From Talaromyces rugulosus (taxonomy: Eukaryota > Ascomycota > Eurotiomycetes > Eurotiales > Trichocomaceae): DNA of 64,000 bases. Positions 34,921-45,404 of this stretch are shown here, one piece after another (position 1 is the stretch's first letter; the number at the start of each line of letters is the position of its first letter). Both the position numbers and the translations under genes were made by a program. Where the stretch lies: NCBI RefSeq assembly GCF_013368755.1, contig NC_049561.1, positions 6,510,001 through 6,574,000 on the forward strand. Direction: 5' to 3'. The notes under the pieces are model-generated. The model saw nothing but the letters and a program-made list of their open reading frames with translations. It was not told the DNA's origin and did not search any database.

Positions 34921-36828
34921 CCTGTGCAACAAATGAGACCAAGAATGGTTCCCAGCACAGAGGTGTCAAGTAGCAAAAGCGATCGTTGCGTGGAAGACTC
35001 ATGTTGACCTGTCGGCGCTAGGCAAAACCCACAATCAACGATGAATAATAACATAACACTACCACGGCAGTATTGCAGATGAGGCTTAGGGCCAAATACT
35101 ATCTTGTACGTACGAGTCGTGAGCCCCTAACTAACAAACTTGGCGCGTTGCAGGATTCAGATATAAATACTGTTGGCTTGTTGGAAGGTTCCTATTCGCC
35201 GGGACCCGCAAGCCCCGGTCGTTAATTTCCTAGTTGGGACATAGTTTGTCCATAATTTTAATATCTAAAAAAAGATACAAATTTTGTATAGACATTTCTG
35301 ATTGTTAGTAGTGCGTGCTTGGATTTTCCCCCTATGATTTGACAGACTTTTTACCATTTATTTGCGTTGCATTATAATCTATACTGCATGCATGTACTGC
35401 TAGATTGAGAATGAGTTCTTTAAGACTCTGTGCACTGTTTAAAGTAAAGAGCAGAGACAAGGAGTTAGAGAGCTGGAGTTGCTCAGTCTTAAATTAAACT
35501 TCATGCTTTAAAGGCAATATACTCTTCTTTTATTGCGAAGATATCCGCAGCCATATGAGCGAGAAACGACCTTAAGAGATGACTGCGTTCGGCCATTTCT
35601 TCCTCTCCAAGTTAGCTATGCCGTGCTGCGGTCTCCCATTCTTCCTATGCCTTTAAAATCATGACAAGAAAAGAATACTAAATAGAATAGATACTAATAT
35701 ATCATCATCTTCTTTGCTTATAGGTGTGCCAAAGAGCTTTGAGTAAACAAGAGTTTACCAGATTAGCCTTGCTCGTGTATACAGCCGGTTTCTTTAAAAA
35801 TGTGAGCGTTTAAGAGATAAAGATAACCTAGATCTGACCGATGTTATAACTATCAGATATTGGCTGTAGGCTATTGAGTGAGTCGTTCTAGGATAATCGG
35901 TTTAACGTACTTATTGACCTCCTCATATAGGAATCACAAATATCCTGCACAGCAAGTCTCAAGTGCTTAGAACAGGATGAAATATTGACGCCTGTAGATT
36001 GACTACCTGGTCTGTTGGTGCAATATAAAACGAAGACCGTACGAGTAGCTGTTGAAAAGCGGGGTGGTTGCATTGTACCACGATTCGGCCAATTTTGACA
36101 GCGACGAGCAGATTTGGCAATGACAGATCCCGTTACGCAGGTATATCCCCATGATCCATAAAAGCCCCTATATATAAAACGATCTCAGTCATGACCACGG
36201 CTCCATACAACCATGTGACCATTTTACCCTCATTGTTTCGAGGTTTATAGGATTTTTTATGCGTATGATTGTTATCATGTGTTCTAGTTTAGTAGTGTTA
36301 AGTGTGTCTTCAGCTGGCAAGGGACAATGCTACACATATAAATTATCATATCACATTCAAAATCTCTAAAATTTTAGCATATTCAGAATTATTCAAGCAT
36401 GAATAGTTATTGGCACGAGCAAGAATGGCTTCTATTGAGTGTGGAGTACAGTTAGCAAGAATCTTTGTTATTATCAAGGGGGTTGGTCTTGTCCAAAGCA
36501 TGCATTGCCCGGTCAATACTGTTGTTTATACACAATCCACCAGTTAACCAAGGCTCCACCCATTGTTATATTTCCTTCAGACCATCCACTCTCATCTTTT
36601 TTCCCCCTCATAATCTCCATATCTCTTGATGCCCCCTTTAGTATCACCTGCAATTTTGCCTGACAACCTCATCTTGTTTTCTCCCATTACCAGCCTAACA
36701 TCCTGAGATCTTCTGCAGTTTTGTCTGTTCCTCTCATCTGTTTTCCTAGCCTGCCCATCTTCTTGAGACCTCCAATATATTCTGCGGTTTTGTCTGCCTT
36801 CATCACCGCTCTCATCTAATACCGCACG
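34921..36828. other. 1.9-kb region without a supported gene
   Basis: Promoter side of the GH72-like gene, then AT-rich sequence. The minus-strand frame at 35888-36073 is short and unsupported. Around 36690-36800 two diverged copies of an element with TCTGC(A/G)GTTTTGTCTG occur. Confidence 0.5.
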
Positions 36829-37113
36829 ATGACTACTGATTCATCAGCAAACCCATTCAGCAGCCTTCAGCTTGCTGAATGGACTCACTCGCACGAAACT
36901 ACTAGACGGGGCTAGCGTCGTTCTTTGGACATAGAGGCAAACCCAATCCCCGATCTCGCCTCAGCCGCCTTGGAGGGAGGTTTGGTGTTTGTGGCGATAG
37001 TCGACCTCGCCAACCTCAACCCCTATTGGGGCACATGGTTTTTTAGGCGCCAGCTATCATGCTTCAACAAGGGTAGCCAGCTAGTAGGAGCCGAGCTTCC
37101 GGGCAGGAGGTGA
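36829..37113 (+). pseudogene. Short frame broken by one TAG, unrecognised
   Basis: From an ATG at 36829 the frame reads 28 codons (starting MTTDSSANPFSSLQLAEW), meets TAG at 36913-36915 and continues in the same frame for 65 codons (IEANPIPDLASAALEGGLVF) to 37113. A CT-rich leader lies upstream. The 3' part overlaps the minus-strand exon that ends at 37023, so only the first part could be coding. The product is unknown. A single stop in an otherwise open frame resembles three other loci in this window. Confidence 0.35.
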
Positions 37114-38407
37114 CTCAAAAAGTCGACAAATTGCTTTTGGCTTGAGAGGATGCTGGCTTTCCTTGGACTGTCCAGGTGCCTCCACACTCGGTGGATGGTG
37201 GCGAAGTCATCTCCAAACGAGCTGCTCTGTTTAGCAGTAGCGTCGTTATATCGGAGTCGAGTGCAGGTCAATGGGTGCTGGTCCAAGAACTCCGTGGAGT
37301 AAAAAAACTCCACAGGCCACATCGTGGACTAAGCATGTCGGTATAGTTTAGTATAAGATAAAACTTGTTATACGGGGGCATACCCGGTTGTCCTCGAGAA
37401 AGCCATCTTTCTTGAACAACCCGGTGATGGAGTTGATAGGCCGCTGGTTCATTCTGAGCACGGCAGCGCGCCAATGCTGCCCACAGTCCAAGGTGATGCT
37501 GGGAGGAGGGGAGATATTGATGAGATCTATGACCAGAAGTTCTCTGGGGTCCGACGTGGTGTAGTTCTTTGATTTTTGGATGCCATCGGCATCCAGCCCT
37601 GAGATTACGGCCTGCAGCACTTCCATCGATGCACTTGTCCTACACCTGTTCGCGACATCATATCGGCGGTCGCTTTTGCCTAGTTGGTCCACAAGGGCAT
37701 CGACGTGTCGGTCGATGGTCGACCGATTGGCGTCGTAGAGAAAATGGTCGCCCATCCTTGGGGCAGAACAACTCTTGTAGCGAGCCAGCTGACAAGAGCG
37801 TTCGCTTGTCACTACCCTCGACCGTTCTTTGACCTTATGGACGCCGTCGGCGGGTGGTTTGCCACTCACTTCGACGACATCCATACTGTCATTGGCGCCG
37901 AGGATAGGACCTACCTCATTAAGAAGTCGACCCATTTTGCCAAGGCAGACATGGTTGCTCTGTTCTTTCCTGTTTGTGAAAAGCATTTCCACATATCCAG
38001 TTCGTTGCTCGCTGTTTTTGATTGGCGTGATATTTGGCGTCGCCTGGATGGAGTCTTGGAGGATCTTGTCGATCCATTGGATGATCTCTCGTTTCTGCGA
38101 GACCCATTTGTAGGTATTCGTAACGAAGAGCGGAGTGTCTTCGTTAATGTGGACGAAATTAGTCTCTCAGCTTCTATCGTCGAATGGCATTCTCGTTATT
38201 GCAAAGCCATTGCAACAAATGGTAGCATGTCCGTTCGATAGCCAGATTAATCCTGATTATCTCCTGATCTGTTAGCAATAGGGTCTCTCTGAGATTTTGC
38301 TGCACTCTATTCCTCCCTACTCCGTATGGTCTTGTCAAGTCCGATCGACCGAAGTCATTGAGCCCTAATCTTCCCTCTACCCTAGCTCTTTCCCGCCATC
38401 CAATCAT
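37023..38407 (-). pseudogene. Unrecognised fungal gene, frame disrupted near its 5' end
   Basis: The minus strand holds two coding-like exons joined by a canonical 55-bp intron (exons to 37384 and 37328-37023; GTATGC donor, ACTAAAC branch, CTTAG acceptor). The main exon reads FVTNTYKWVSQKREIIQWID, KMGRLLNEVGPILGAND, VVEVSGKPPADGVHKVKE, LLVIDLINISPPPSITLDCG and WRAAVLRMNQRPINSITGLF. A further N-terminal frame starts at 38407 (MIGWRERARVEGRLGLND ... IERTCYHLLQWLCNN) but reaches TAG and TAA near 38165-38175 and would need a frameshift to join. I do not know the family. The clean intron and long open frame say it was a real gene; the 5' damage suggests decay. Confidence 0.5.
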
Positions 38408-38675
38408 CTCTTTCTACATCAGTTCCATCAAGGGGACATCATCACGAGCCTTATCAGCTCAGAATTGTCTTTCAAAAACTCTTCCCTTACGCGGTGCTTC
38501 GTGCTGAAAGCTCCTCTGTGTTTAACCCCTACCCCGAAAACGCAAGAGTTTTGTTCGTTTATTTTTTTTGGCTTCACTCGTGAAGTTGCGTTTGAAGTTT
38601 CAAAGAACTTCAGCCAGGACATCTTCTTTGCTTGGCACTTCATTTCCCTCACTGAAAATCCGAATCGAAAACAAA

Positions 38676-39179
38676 ATGTCATCACGAAAACGGACCTAGG
38701 ATGGCCTTTCTGTGACCGAGAATGAGTTTACTCTGTTTCGCGCGCACATCGACAAAGTGCTAGTCGTGGTGGATACATCTCAGGATCTCATAAATTTAGT
38801 ATCCGATCATCGTGAGGCTACTAAAAAGTTCAAGATCGTTTCAGACTTCGTCCAGGAGCTCAAAAGTGTCACCTGGCCGCCGCCTCTAAACTCACCACTG
38901 CAGAGGACGCTGCATATGCGGTACAAGTCACCTACACTCGAAATGACCCAGTACATCTGTGGGTACCTCGAGATACTGATGAGGTATCTGATTGTCAACT
39001 ATCACACCACATTGGCCAGTGCTAGATTAGTGTATCATGATTCATTTCATACCGGAAAATGTACCGTTCCATGGCCTTGCCATGACCTTCAAAAATCCGT
39101 CACGTCACGAACTCGGTTACACATAAGTAACCGTAACGAATGTCGTGACGTGAACAAATTTCTTTACGTAGCAACATGA
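38676..39179 (+). pseudogene. Unrecognised frame with an early TAG
   Basis: An ATG at 38676 opens seven codons (MSSRKRT), then TAG at 38697-38699, after which the same frame is open for 155 codons from 38712 (TENEFTLFRAHIDKVLVVVD, SDHREATKKFKIVSDFVQEL). It is divergent from the disrupted minus-strand gene. A short intron near 38866-38906 is possible. No family recognised. The early stop, of CAG-to-TAG type, points to inactivation or to translation from a later start. Confidence 0.35.
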
Positions 39180-39808
39180 AATAATATCCCATACTAATCG
39201 CTATTAGTAAAAAAAGATGTAGAATGGTAATTTGGCAGTAACGTCATACGTGACACTAACAACTAACTAGGCACTCTGCTGCTTGTGTACATTAAGATTC
39301 TATCCTAAACGCGTCCCTTAAGACGCATAGATTTTCTTCTGCGTTGTCTTTGGGCCTGGACAAAGCTTCTTTGGCCATGAGGGTGCCACGTAGTTCGTAT
39401 CACCTTGGCGGTCAACTTGCAAAGCTGATTGTCTAGTCTTCAGCTGCGCCTTTGAAAAGGCCAGCCGAGAATGGTGCGACGCCAATTCTGTGTCTAGACC
39501 GCATCGTATGCATCGCTCATGCAATAGTGGGAAATCAGTCAACTGTCATTGGATGGGACTTTTATTTTAGATTTGTTTTCATAACAAGTGATCATCTACG
39601 TTTGTTAACCTGCAGGTATCTCGGAAACCCCGCAGTCGACGTTGCTAGCTCCAATGTTGGTCCTACGTATGTAGGTGCAATCACCAATGGTTCATAGCTT
39701 AAGAAGCCAGATAAATAAATGGTGCGTGTCTACCAAAATCAACAGCTTCTTGGCTCCCTCGAACCGACGGTTCATTATTGAATAACTGCTACAGTATCTT
39801 GCGGCATC
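39180..39808. other. Intergenic, P450 promoter
   Basis: Spacer with no supported exon. The frame at 39452-39697 has no recognisable motif. Confidence 0.5.
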
Positions 39809-41269
39809 ATGTCATCCTCTATTCCACAGCCTCCTGGCCTGCCTTTTATAGGGAATGTTCTCGACATCAACTCGAATGACACCTGGGGTTCATTGAAAAA
39901 GCTTGCCGATAAATATGGTAAGTTCCTATGCAGTTCTGATGCCTGTGGGGTAAGTGGTTGAGTTTTTCTGCTAGGACCCATTTTCAAGATCAACGTCCTT
40001 GGAAAACAGATCGTTATAGTTGCAAATGCCGCTCTTGCCGAAGAAGTATGCGATGTGAAACGCTTTCGGAAATACACGCAGGCTCCTCTCATCTTAGAAT
40101 TGCGTAAAACCGTCCACGACGGCCTCATCAGCGCCCATGACGACGAGCCCAACTGGGGGATATCTCATCGGATCATGGCGCCCTTTGTCAGTCCGTCGTA
40201 TGACGAGACAAGGGTCACGGACATACAAGATGTGGCATCAGATCTCACTAAGAAGTGGACATCAAACCCATCTCAACGTGTCGATCTCACAGCCGATCTG
40301 CAACTTTTTGACATGCAAGCAGTCATATATGCCCTCTTTGGTCAGCGGTACAACCTCGTGAATGGCCAAGGACCGCATGTTGTAGAGTCGCTGGTCCGAA
40401 TTAGTTGGGAAATTCTTAAGCGTTCCTCAAGACCAAAGCTGATCAACTGGCTTTACTACGATCGTGTATACGCTGAATATATTCGCGAGTTTCGCCAGAT
40501 TGGATCTGACCTGATTGCTGCGAAGAAAACGGAACAGAGTCCCAAACAAGATCTGCTATACGGTCTTCTCTTCAACAAAGATCCTCAAACAGGTGAATCA
40601 CTTGATGAGGAGAAAGTTATTGACGCGATACTCACCCTATTGATCGGCGCAATTACAAACACTGGTCTCATGTCGTCTGCACTATACTACTTGATTACGA
40701 ATTCAGAAAAAATGGCCAAAGCCCGCGAAGAAATTGACCGCGTTGTGGGTACCAAACCCAGAATAGCTGTTGATGATCTGTCCCGGTTACCATATCTCGA
40801 AGCCATCTTAAGAGAGACCGTACGCCTGTCTGCACCCGCCCCTGGGTTTATTGTCCAGCCTGTACCATCAGACAGTCCGGCAAATATCCAACTTGCAGGT
40901 GGAAAATACGAGATATCTGGAAAGCAGCCAGTGATGGTAATCCTGCAAGCTATAAACCGCGATCCAGCTGTTTTCACGGACCCAGAGGCCTTCCAACCAG
41001 AACGGATGCTCGGCGAAGCGTACGAAAAATTACCACCTGGAGCCAGGAAGGGATGGGGGAATGGTAAACGCCGTTGCTTCGCTCCGAGATTTGCCTGGCA
41101 TTTATCAATGATTACCCTGATTTATGTGCTGAGGAGTGTAGACCTCCGGATAGCAGATGAGAACTACGAACTGAGATACGCTGGAAAAGAGCTGGTCTCA
41201 AGCATTCAGGCACCAGTAGGCTTGTTTGTTACGGTTGGACCTCGGATGAGCTCAGAAAATGATAAATGA
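39809..41269 (+). CDS. CYP505/CYP102-like cytochrome P450 without reductase domain
   Basis: Exons 39809-39917 and 39975-41269 (57-bp GTAAGT...CTAG intron) give 467 residues. The start PQPPGLPFIGNVLDIN resembles the heme domain of self-sufficient fatty-acid hydroxylases (P450foxy/BM3), but the frame stops after the heme domain and no flavin reductase follows. The ExxR motif (ETVR) and the PER motif (FQPERM) are present. The heme loop reads GWGNGKRRCFAPRFAW: the usual Phe is Trp and the Gly two residues after the ligand Cys is Ala. The I-helix reads IGAITNTG in place of AGHETTSG, so the acidic residue is lost. It may use a separate reductase, act on peroxides or isomerise a substrate rather than hydroxylate. 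It is convergent with an epoxide-hydrolase-like gene. Confidence 0.88.
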
Positions 41270-41781
41270 TAATAATCATCACTTGACAAACTGCTAGTTG
41301 TTTTAGTATCGATATAATTGTTTTCCTAATAATTTCTACCTCATAATGCCTTGTTTTCAACCTGCATATTAATATCAAGAAAATTCGACCCGCCAATTCT
41401 CTAATAATAACTCCCCGCGCTTTCAGTCTGGGGTGTGCCCCTGTTCGTATATTTTGATGTGCTTACTACGTTACTAATCTCTTATACCTCAAAATAAGCT
41501 ACTAAGCAGCCTTTGAAATAAACCATTTAGGCAGGTAGAGACTGTAGACGACGGTATATTAACGTTTAGAGTCCAAGGTATTCAATGTTTTTGGAAAAAA
41601 CTATTTGAATGTTATTTACGTATCTATGTGGATACTTATTTTCACGTGTATTTCTGATAGACTTTGTGTTTTGTGTAAAATCTAATCCAGACAACACGTA
41701 GCTCGATTAATAATAATTTTCCATTAAACATTCATCTTGGTGAGAGTCTTCTTGAGCTTCCAGATGCCAAAAAGCATATGA
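41270..41781. other. Convergent spacer, no gene seen
   Basis: Shared 3' region of the P450 and hydrolase genes, AT-rich. Confidence 0.6.
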
Positions 41782-42687
41782 TCAAGCATTGATAAAACTC
41801 AAAACTTGTTTCACAAAACCATCAGGGTTCTCTTCAGCCAGATAATGTCCGCTGTTTTCCACAGTACCAACTTTTGGGTCAATGTACATTTCGCTAGCCA
41901 TAAAATTTGAACTTGGCGCAGCCCAGCTTTGGTCCCCGGAAAGAATCATGTTGCGGACAGCCACTTTCCCATTTTTGTCACGCCACTCCTTGTTATGTTG
42001 AGCGTCGAGTTCAAAGACGCTGTATGTGAAAAATGCACAGCGCAGTGCATCTGGCATTGAGTACTGCATTGTGTAAAACTCGACCACGTCTGGGGTAAAG
42101 ACGGCTTGGTTTTGGGTCAGCCGGTCGAAGAAATGCTTCAGGTACATCTTCTCTTTTCCTGTGACTAATGCTACAGCAATCTCGGGATTGTGACCCTGAA
42201 AATCAAAATGCCAGTGTGTTTTCGAGTGTTTTAGTTCATCGTACAGTGCTGTTCCTGGAAGAGGACACTCCCCCCATACAATACTGGCCACATGCTCAGA
42301 AAACTGCGCGACGTAGGCGTGGGCAATCATACCGCCAATATCATGCCCAACCACATGAATCTTCTCTTTTATTCCGACATGTTCCGTGATGAGTTTGAAC
42401 AAATCACTCGCAATCTCCTTTTTGGTAAAAGCAGACACAGGTAACAGAGGATGAGACGAAAACCCATGGCCACGATAGTCGGGGACGACAACGTGATATC
42501 CAGCTGAAGCAAGCGGCTTGATTACGTGTCGGAATTGGTAAGAAGTCTGAGGAAAGCCGTGAATGAGAAGGATTGTTCCCTTTTTCTTTTTGTCTCCTCC
42601 TAAAGGATGTGCTTCCATGTAGAATATACGGATTTCCGCATCAAGGAATGCCTGGCGATGGAATATCTCGACGTCACTAGAGGCCAT
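41782..42687 (-). CDS. Alpha/beta hydrolase, epoxide hydrolase/dehalogenase type
   Basis: 301 residues from MASSDVEIFHRQAF; the frame extends further upstream, but this Met gives the expected N-terminus. The fold signs are clear: oxyanion motif HGFPQTS, nucleophile elbow GHDIGGMIAHAY with aspartate as nucleophile, and a late GHYLAEENP with the catalytic histidine. An Asp nucleophile separates epoxide hydrolases and haloacid/haloalkane dehalogenases from serine esterases. The family opens an epoxide or removes a halogen through an ester intermediate. There is no signal peptide or membrane anchor, so it is probably cytosolic. It is convergent with the P450; a P450 that makes an epoxide and a hydrolase that opens it would be a sensible pair, but this is inferred from position only. 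Confidence 0.88.
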   Translation of the reverse strand: MASSDVEIFHRQAFLDAEIRIFYMEAHPLGGDKKKKGTILLIHGFPQTSYQFRHVIKPLASAGYHVVVPDYRGHGFSSHPLLPVSAFTKKEIASDLFKLITEHVGIKEKIHVVGHDIGGMIAHAYVAQFSEHVASIVWGECPLPGTALYDELKHSKTHWHFDFQGHNPEIAVALVTGKEKMYLKHFFDRLTQNQAVFTPDVVEFYTMQYSMPDALRCAFFTYSVFELDAQHNKEWRDKNGKVAVRNMILSGDQSWAAPSSNFMASEMYIDPKVGTVENSGHYLAEENPDGFVKQVLSFINA

Positions 42688-43627
42688 TGTAAATGTTTCT
42701 TGTATGATTGGTAAGTTCAATTGAAATAGCCCTTGACTTATGGAGTGAAGATAATGTTGGATACATGTTCGATATTTGACTATCAATAGTATTTTAAGTA
42801 TCAACCAAACCATCAAGTCCAAGTTAATTCTAGAGTGGCCCGTTGACAAATCGACACTCGGAAACCATAAACCGTACTTCAATAAGCGATATCATTTCAA
42901 AATACAATTATTAATAGCGGAACGAGCTGCGCCAGCTGGCGATTGGACTGCTAAACGCATCATGACGCTGTTCGCGGCATGCTAGTACATTGGTGACGTA
43001 GCCGCCGCAGGGTTGTACTATGTATTATTAATTATCAAGCCAGGTGGTTTTAATACTAGCAGTAGGCCTCGTAAAGACCAAGAAATCAATTGCCATGGTT
43101 GTGTGGTTGAGTGACAATTCTGGCTAAAATCATTGTATTTATCCGGATACTACGTTTACAAGGTCAGGTTCCCCTATCTTTCTACACGGAAATGGTTCTA
43201 GATAATACTGAATATCAATTTAGATATAGTCTGATTAGGAAACCCTCCTACTAGGAAGAAACCCACTCCAGGAAAGACCTATGCTTTCGAAATTCAACGA
43301 TGAGAAGAGAGACTATATGACTCCACCCTACTTCACAAAAAAAAAAAAGAAATGAACAATCACAAGACATGAGAAATAATACAATAAAATAAATAAATAT
43401 AATACACGATCATTCAAATCCCAGGCAAAATTAAAAGAAAAGAAAAGGAAAGAAAAAGAGTAGCTCGAAAGAAAAACAACCCTATCCGATTTAGCTCAGC
43501 GCCTCCCATGCGTTGAAGATCTTCCTAGTAGAAGACTTTTCCGTGGTATTTCTTTCTTTCTCTCTTTCTTTTTTTTGATTATCCCTCACATGTCCAACGT
43601 ACAAATTAATCACCGTTTTTTTCTGAT
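42688..43627. other. Intergenic, no gene seen
   Basis: Promoter of the hydrolase and 3' region of the RRM gene. A/T- and GA-rich tracts around 43335-43470. Confidence 0.6.
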
Positions 43628-44672
43628 TTAGAAGTCTTCGTCTTCCTTTTCACCTTTATGCTGATCAGTCTGTGAGCGCTTGGGACCGCCGCTAAAGTCG
43701 ACTCTCAGACGGCGGCCATGGGGCGCCTTGCTGGCGAGGACTTCAGCAGCAACCTGAGCGCTGGCGACATCCAGGAAGTCGGCATGCGCAAAGCCTCTGG
43801 GCTGGCCAGTCTTGCGGTCGACGGCGACACGCACATCGATGACGTTGCGAACGCTCTTGAAGATGTCATTGAGCTCACGATCGGTCAGGTCAAACGCCAA
43901 GTTTCCGACGAAAAGGGTTCGGGAAGGAGGACGGGTTGGCTTCGCATCCGAGGCTTGGAACGTGCCCGAGGCATATTGGACAATTGTGCGGCGTCCTTCG
44001 TAGAATGCCTGGTTCATTCCGGCGATGGCGCGCGCTGCGCTGTCTACCGATTCGAAGGTGACGTAGCCGAATCTAAATTTCAGTTGTCAGTTTCATGCGT
44101 CAAATGTAACGAATCAAAGAAGAAAGCCCAAGTGCTTACCCCTTGCTCAGGCCACGGCCATCATGGATGATCTTCGAGTGCATGACGACACCGTACTCGC
44201 TCATGCGCTCCTTCAGGTCCTCTGCAGTTACGTCGAAGAAAAGATTGCCGACATAAACAGACTCCTTGGGAACAAATCTGTGCTCCTCAAAGGGTACAAC
44301 GGGCGTAGGAACGTCGTTGGAGAGATCCCCAGTGTCCGTCTCGGTTTCTTCATAACGAGCAGCTTCTCCCATGGTACTTTGCTGCTCATGGGCAGATGAG
44401 ATGGCGTGCTCCAAGGTGCTCTCTTCGTCAGCATTGTCGGCAGATTTGGGCAAGTCCTCCTCCTTGTTCTCGGTGCTGTTCCATCGTCGCTGGACTGGGA
44501 ACGACAGCAGAGTGGCGCGGTTCAAGCGGACAGGGCTGGGGGTAATCGATGTGATTGACCTCGACTGAGAGAAGACAGTGGCTGATCTGGTGGTCAAAAA
44601 GCGGCGCGCAGCCGGTCGAAGAGCAGAAAACCTAGTTCGCAGATATGATGAGCTTGATAAATCCCGGATCAC
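43628..44672 (-). CDS. Two-RRM RNA-binding protein, probably mitochondrial
   Basis: Exon 1 (to 44140) and exon 2 (44072-43628) are joined by a 67-bp GTAAGC...TAG intron; about 325 residues. The first about 65 residues are basic and Ser/Thr/Arg-rich without acids (FSALRPAARRFLTTRSATVF, ending VQRRWNST), a typical mitochondrial presequence. An acidic linker follows. RRM1 shows SVYVGNLFFDV (RNP2) and GFGYVTFE (RNP1); RRM2 shows RTLFVGNLAFDL and GFAHADFL. The tail has GGPKRSQ and ends in acids. Two tandem RRMs suggest mRNA or rRNA binding in the organelle. The 5' end is unclear: the reading frame reaches a GTG at 44672, and the nearest ATG (44696) is in another frame, so a small upstream exon or an alternative start is likely. 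Confidence 0.85.
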
Positions 44673-44696
44673 GGAAGCTGTGGTAAACTAACATTC

Positions 44697-45404
44697 TGAA
44701 GAAATCGATTGTTGATTAAAACAAAAAGAAAGCAAGTTGTCGTAAATAACGAAGAAACCCCAAACTTATATTAAAAAGAAGAATTAAATGAAAGGAAGAA
44801 ACTGGCAATTAGAAATTGATATTAAACAGTTGTCAGTGTCAGGCTTGATGCTGCTGGAAAAGTTCGTCTGGCAAATTGTTTATCGCCGCTATCCGCAACT
44901 GCGCTAGCCCCGATCTAGCCAAGCTCTACACGTGATCCCCCTTTGCAGAATAAATCACATGACCTTATCATAACTTTTCCAAATTAAGTAATTAACCAGC
45001 TTCAACATCATTTAATATTATGGCACTTAACAATTCACTGTCCACAATTTCAAGCTACATACACAAAGCACAAATCATCAACACAGGACATAAATCGGGT
45101 GACGGCCAAATAAACTTTTCAAATAATGTACAAAAAACGGTACTTTAGGTGGAGATTGTTCCGTAACAAAAATCACAACCGCATCTTTGCAACTCCAGGC
45201 ATTGTTCCAGCAGCTACTATCATTCCACATATCCATCGATAAAAAACGGTCCGTTAACGAAAGGCAGATTGGGGTATCAAACATAATGGCATCCCTCCCT
45301 TCAAAAACCAAAAAAAAAAAAAAAAAAAAAAAAAAACCAACAAGACTGGCCCAAAATCTAAACCCCAGGTAGCTCCGAAACAACTCTCAAAAAAAAAAAA
45401 AAAG
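44697..45404. other. Spacer between RRM gene start and Zn2Cys6 gene stop
   Basis: No coding exon supported; holds the two A homopolymers. Confidence 0.6.
45310..45337 (+). repeat. A28 homopolymer
   Basis: Run of 28 A just downstream of the Zn2Cys6 gene's stop; a second run of 15 A is at 45389-45403. Read on the coding strand both are T tracts in the 3' UTR. Exact length is prone to sequencing error. Confidence 0.9.

Noticed and set aside
37684..38241. 185-codon plus-strand frame
   Set aside because: Antisense to a minus-strand exon with a canonical intron and better protein composition.
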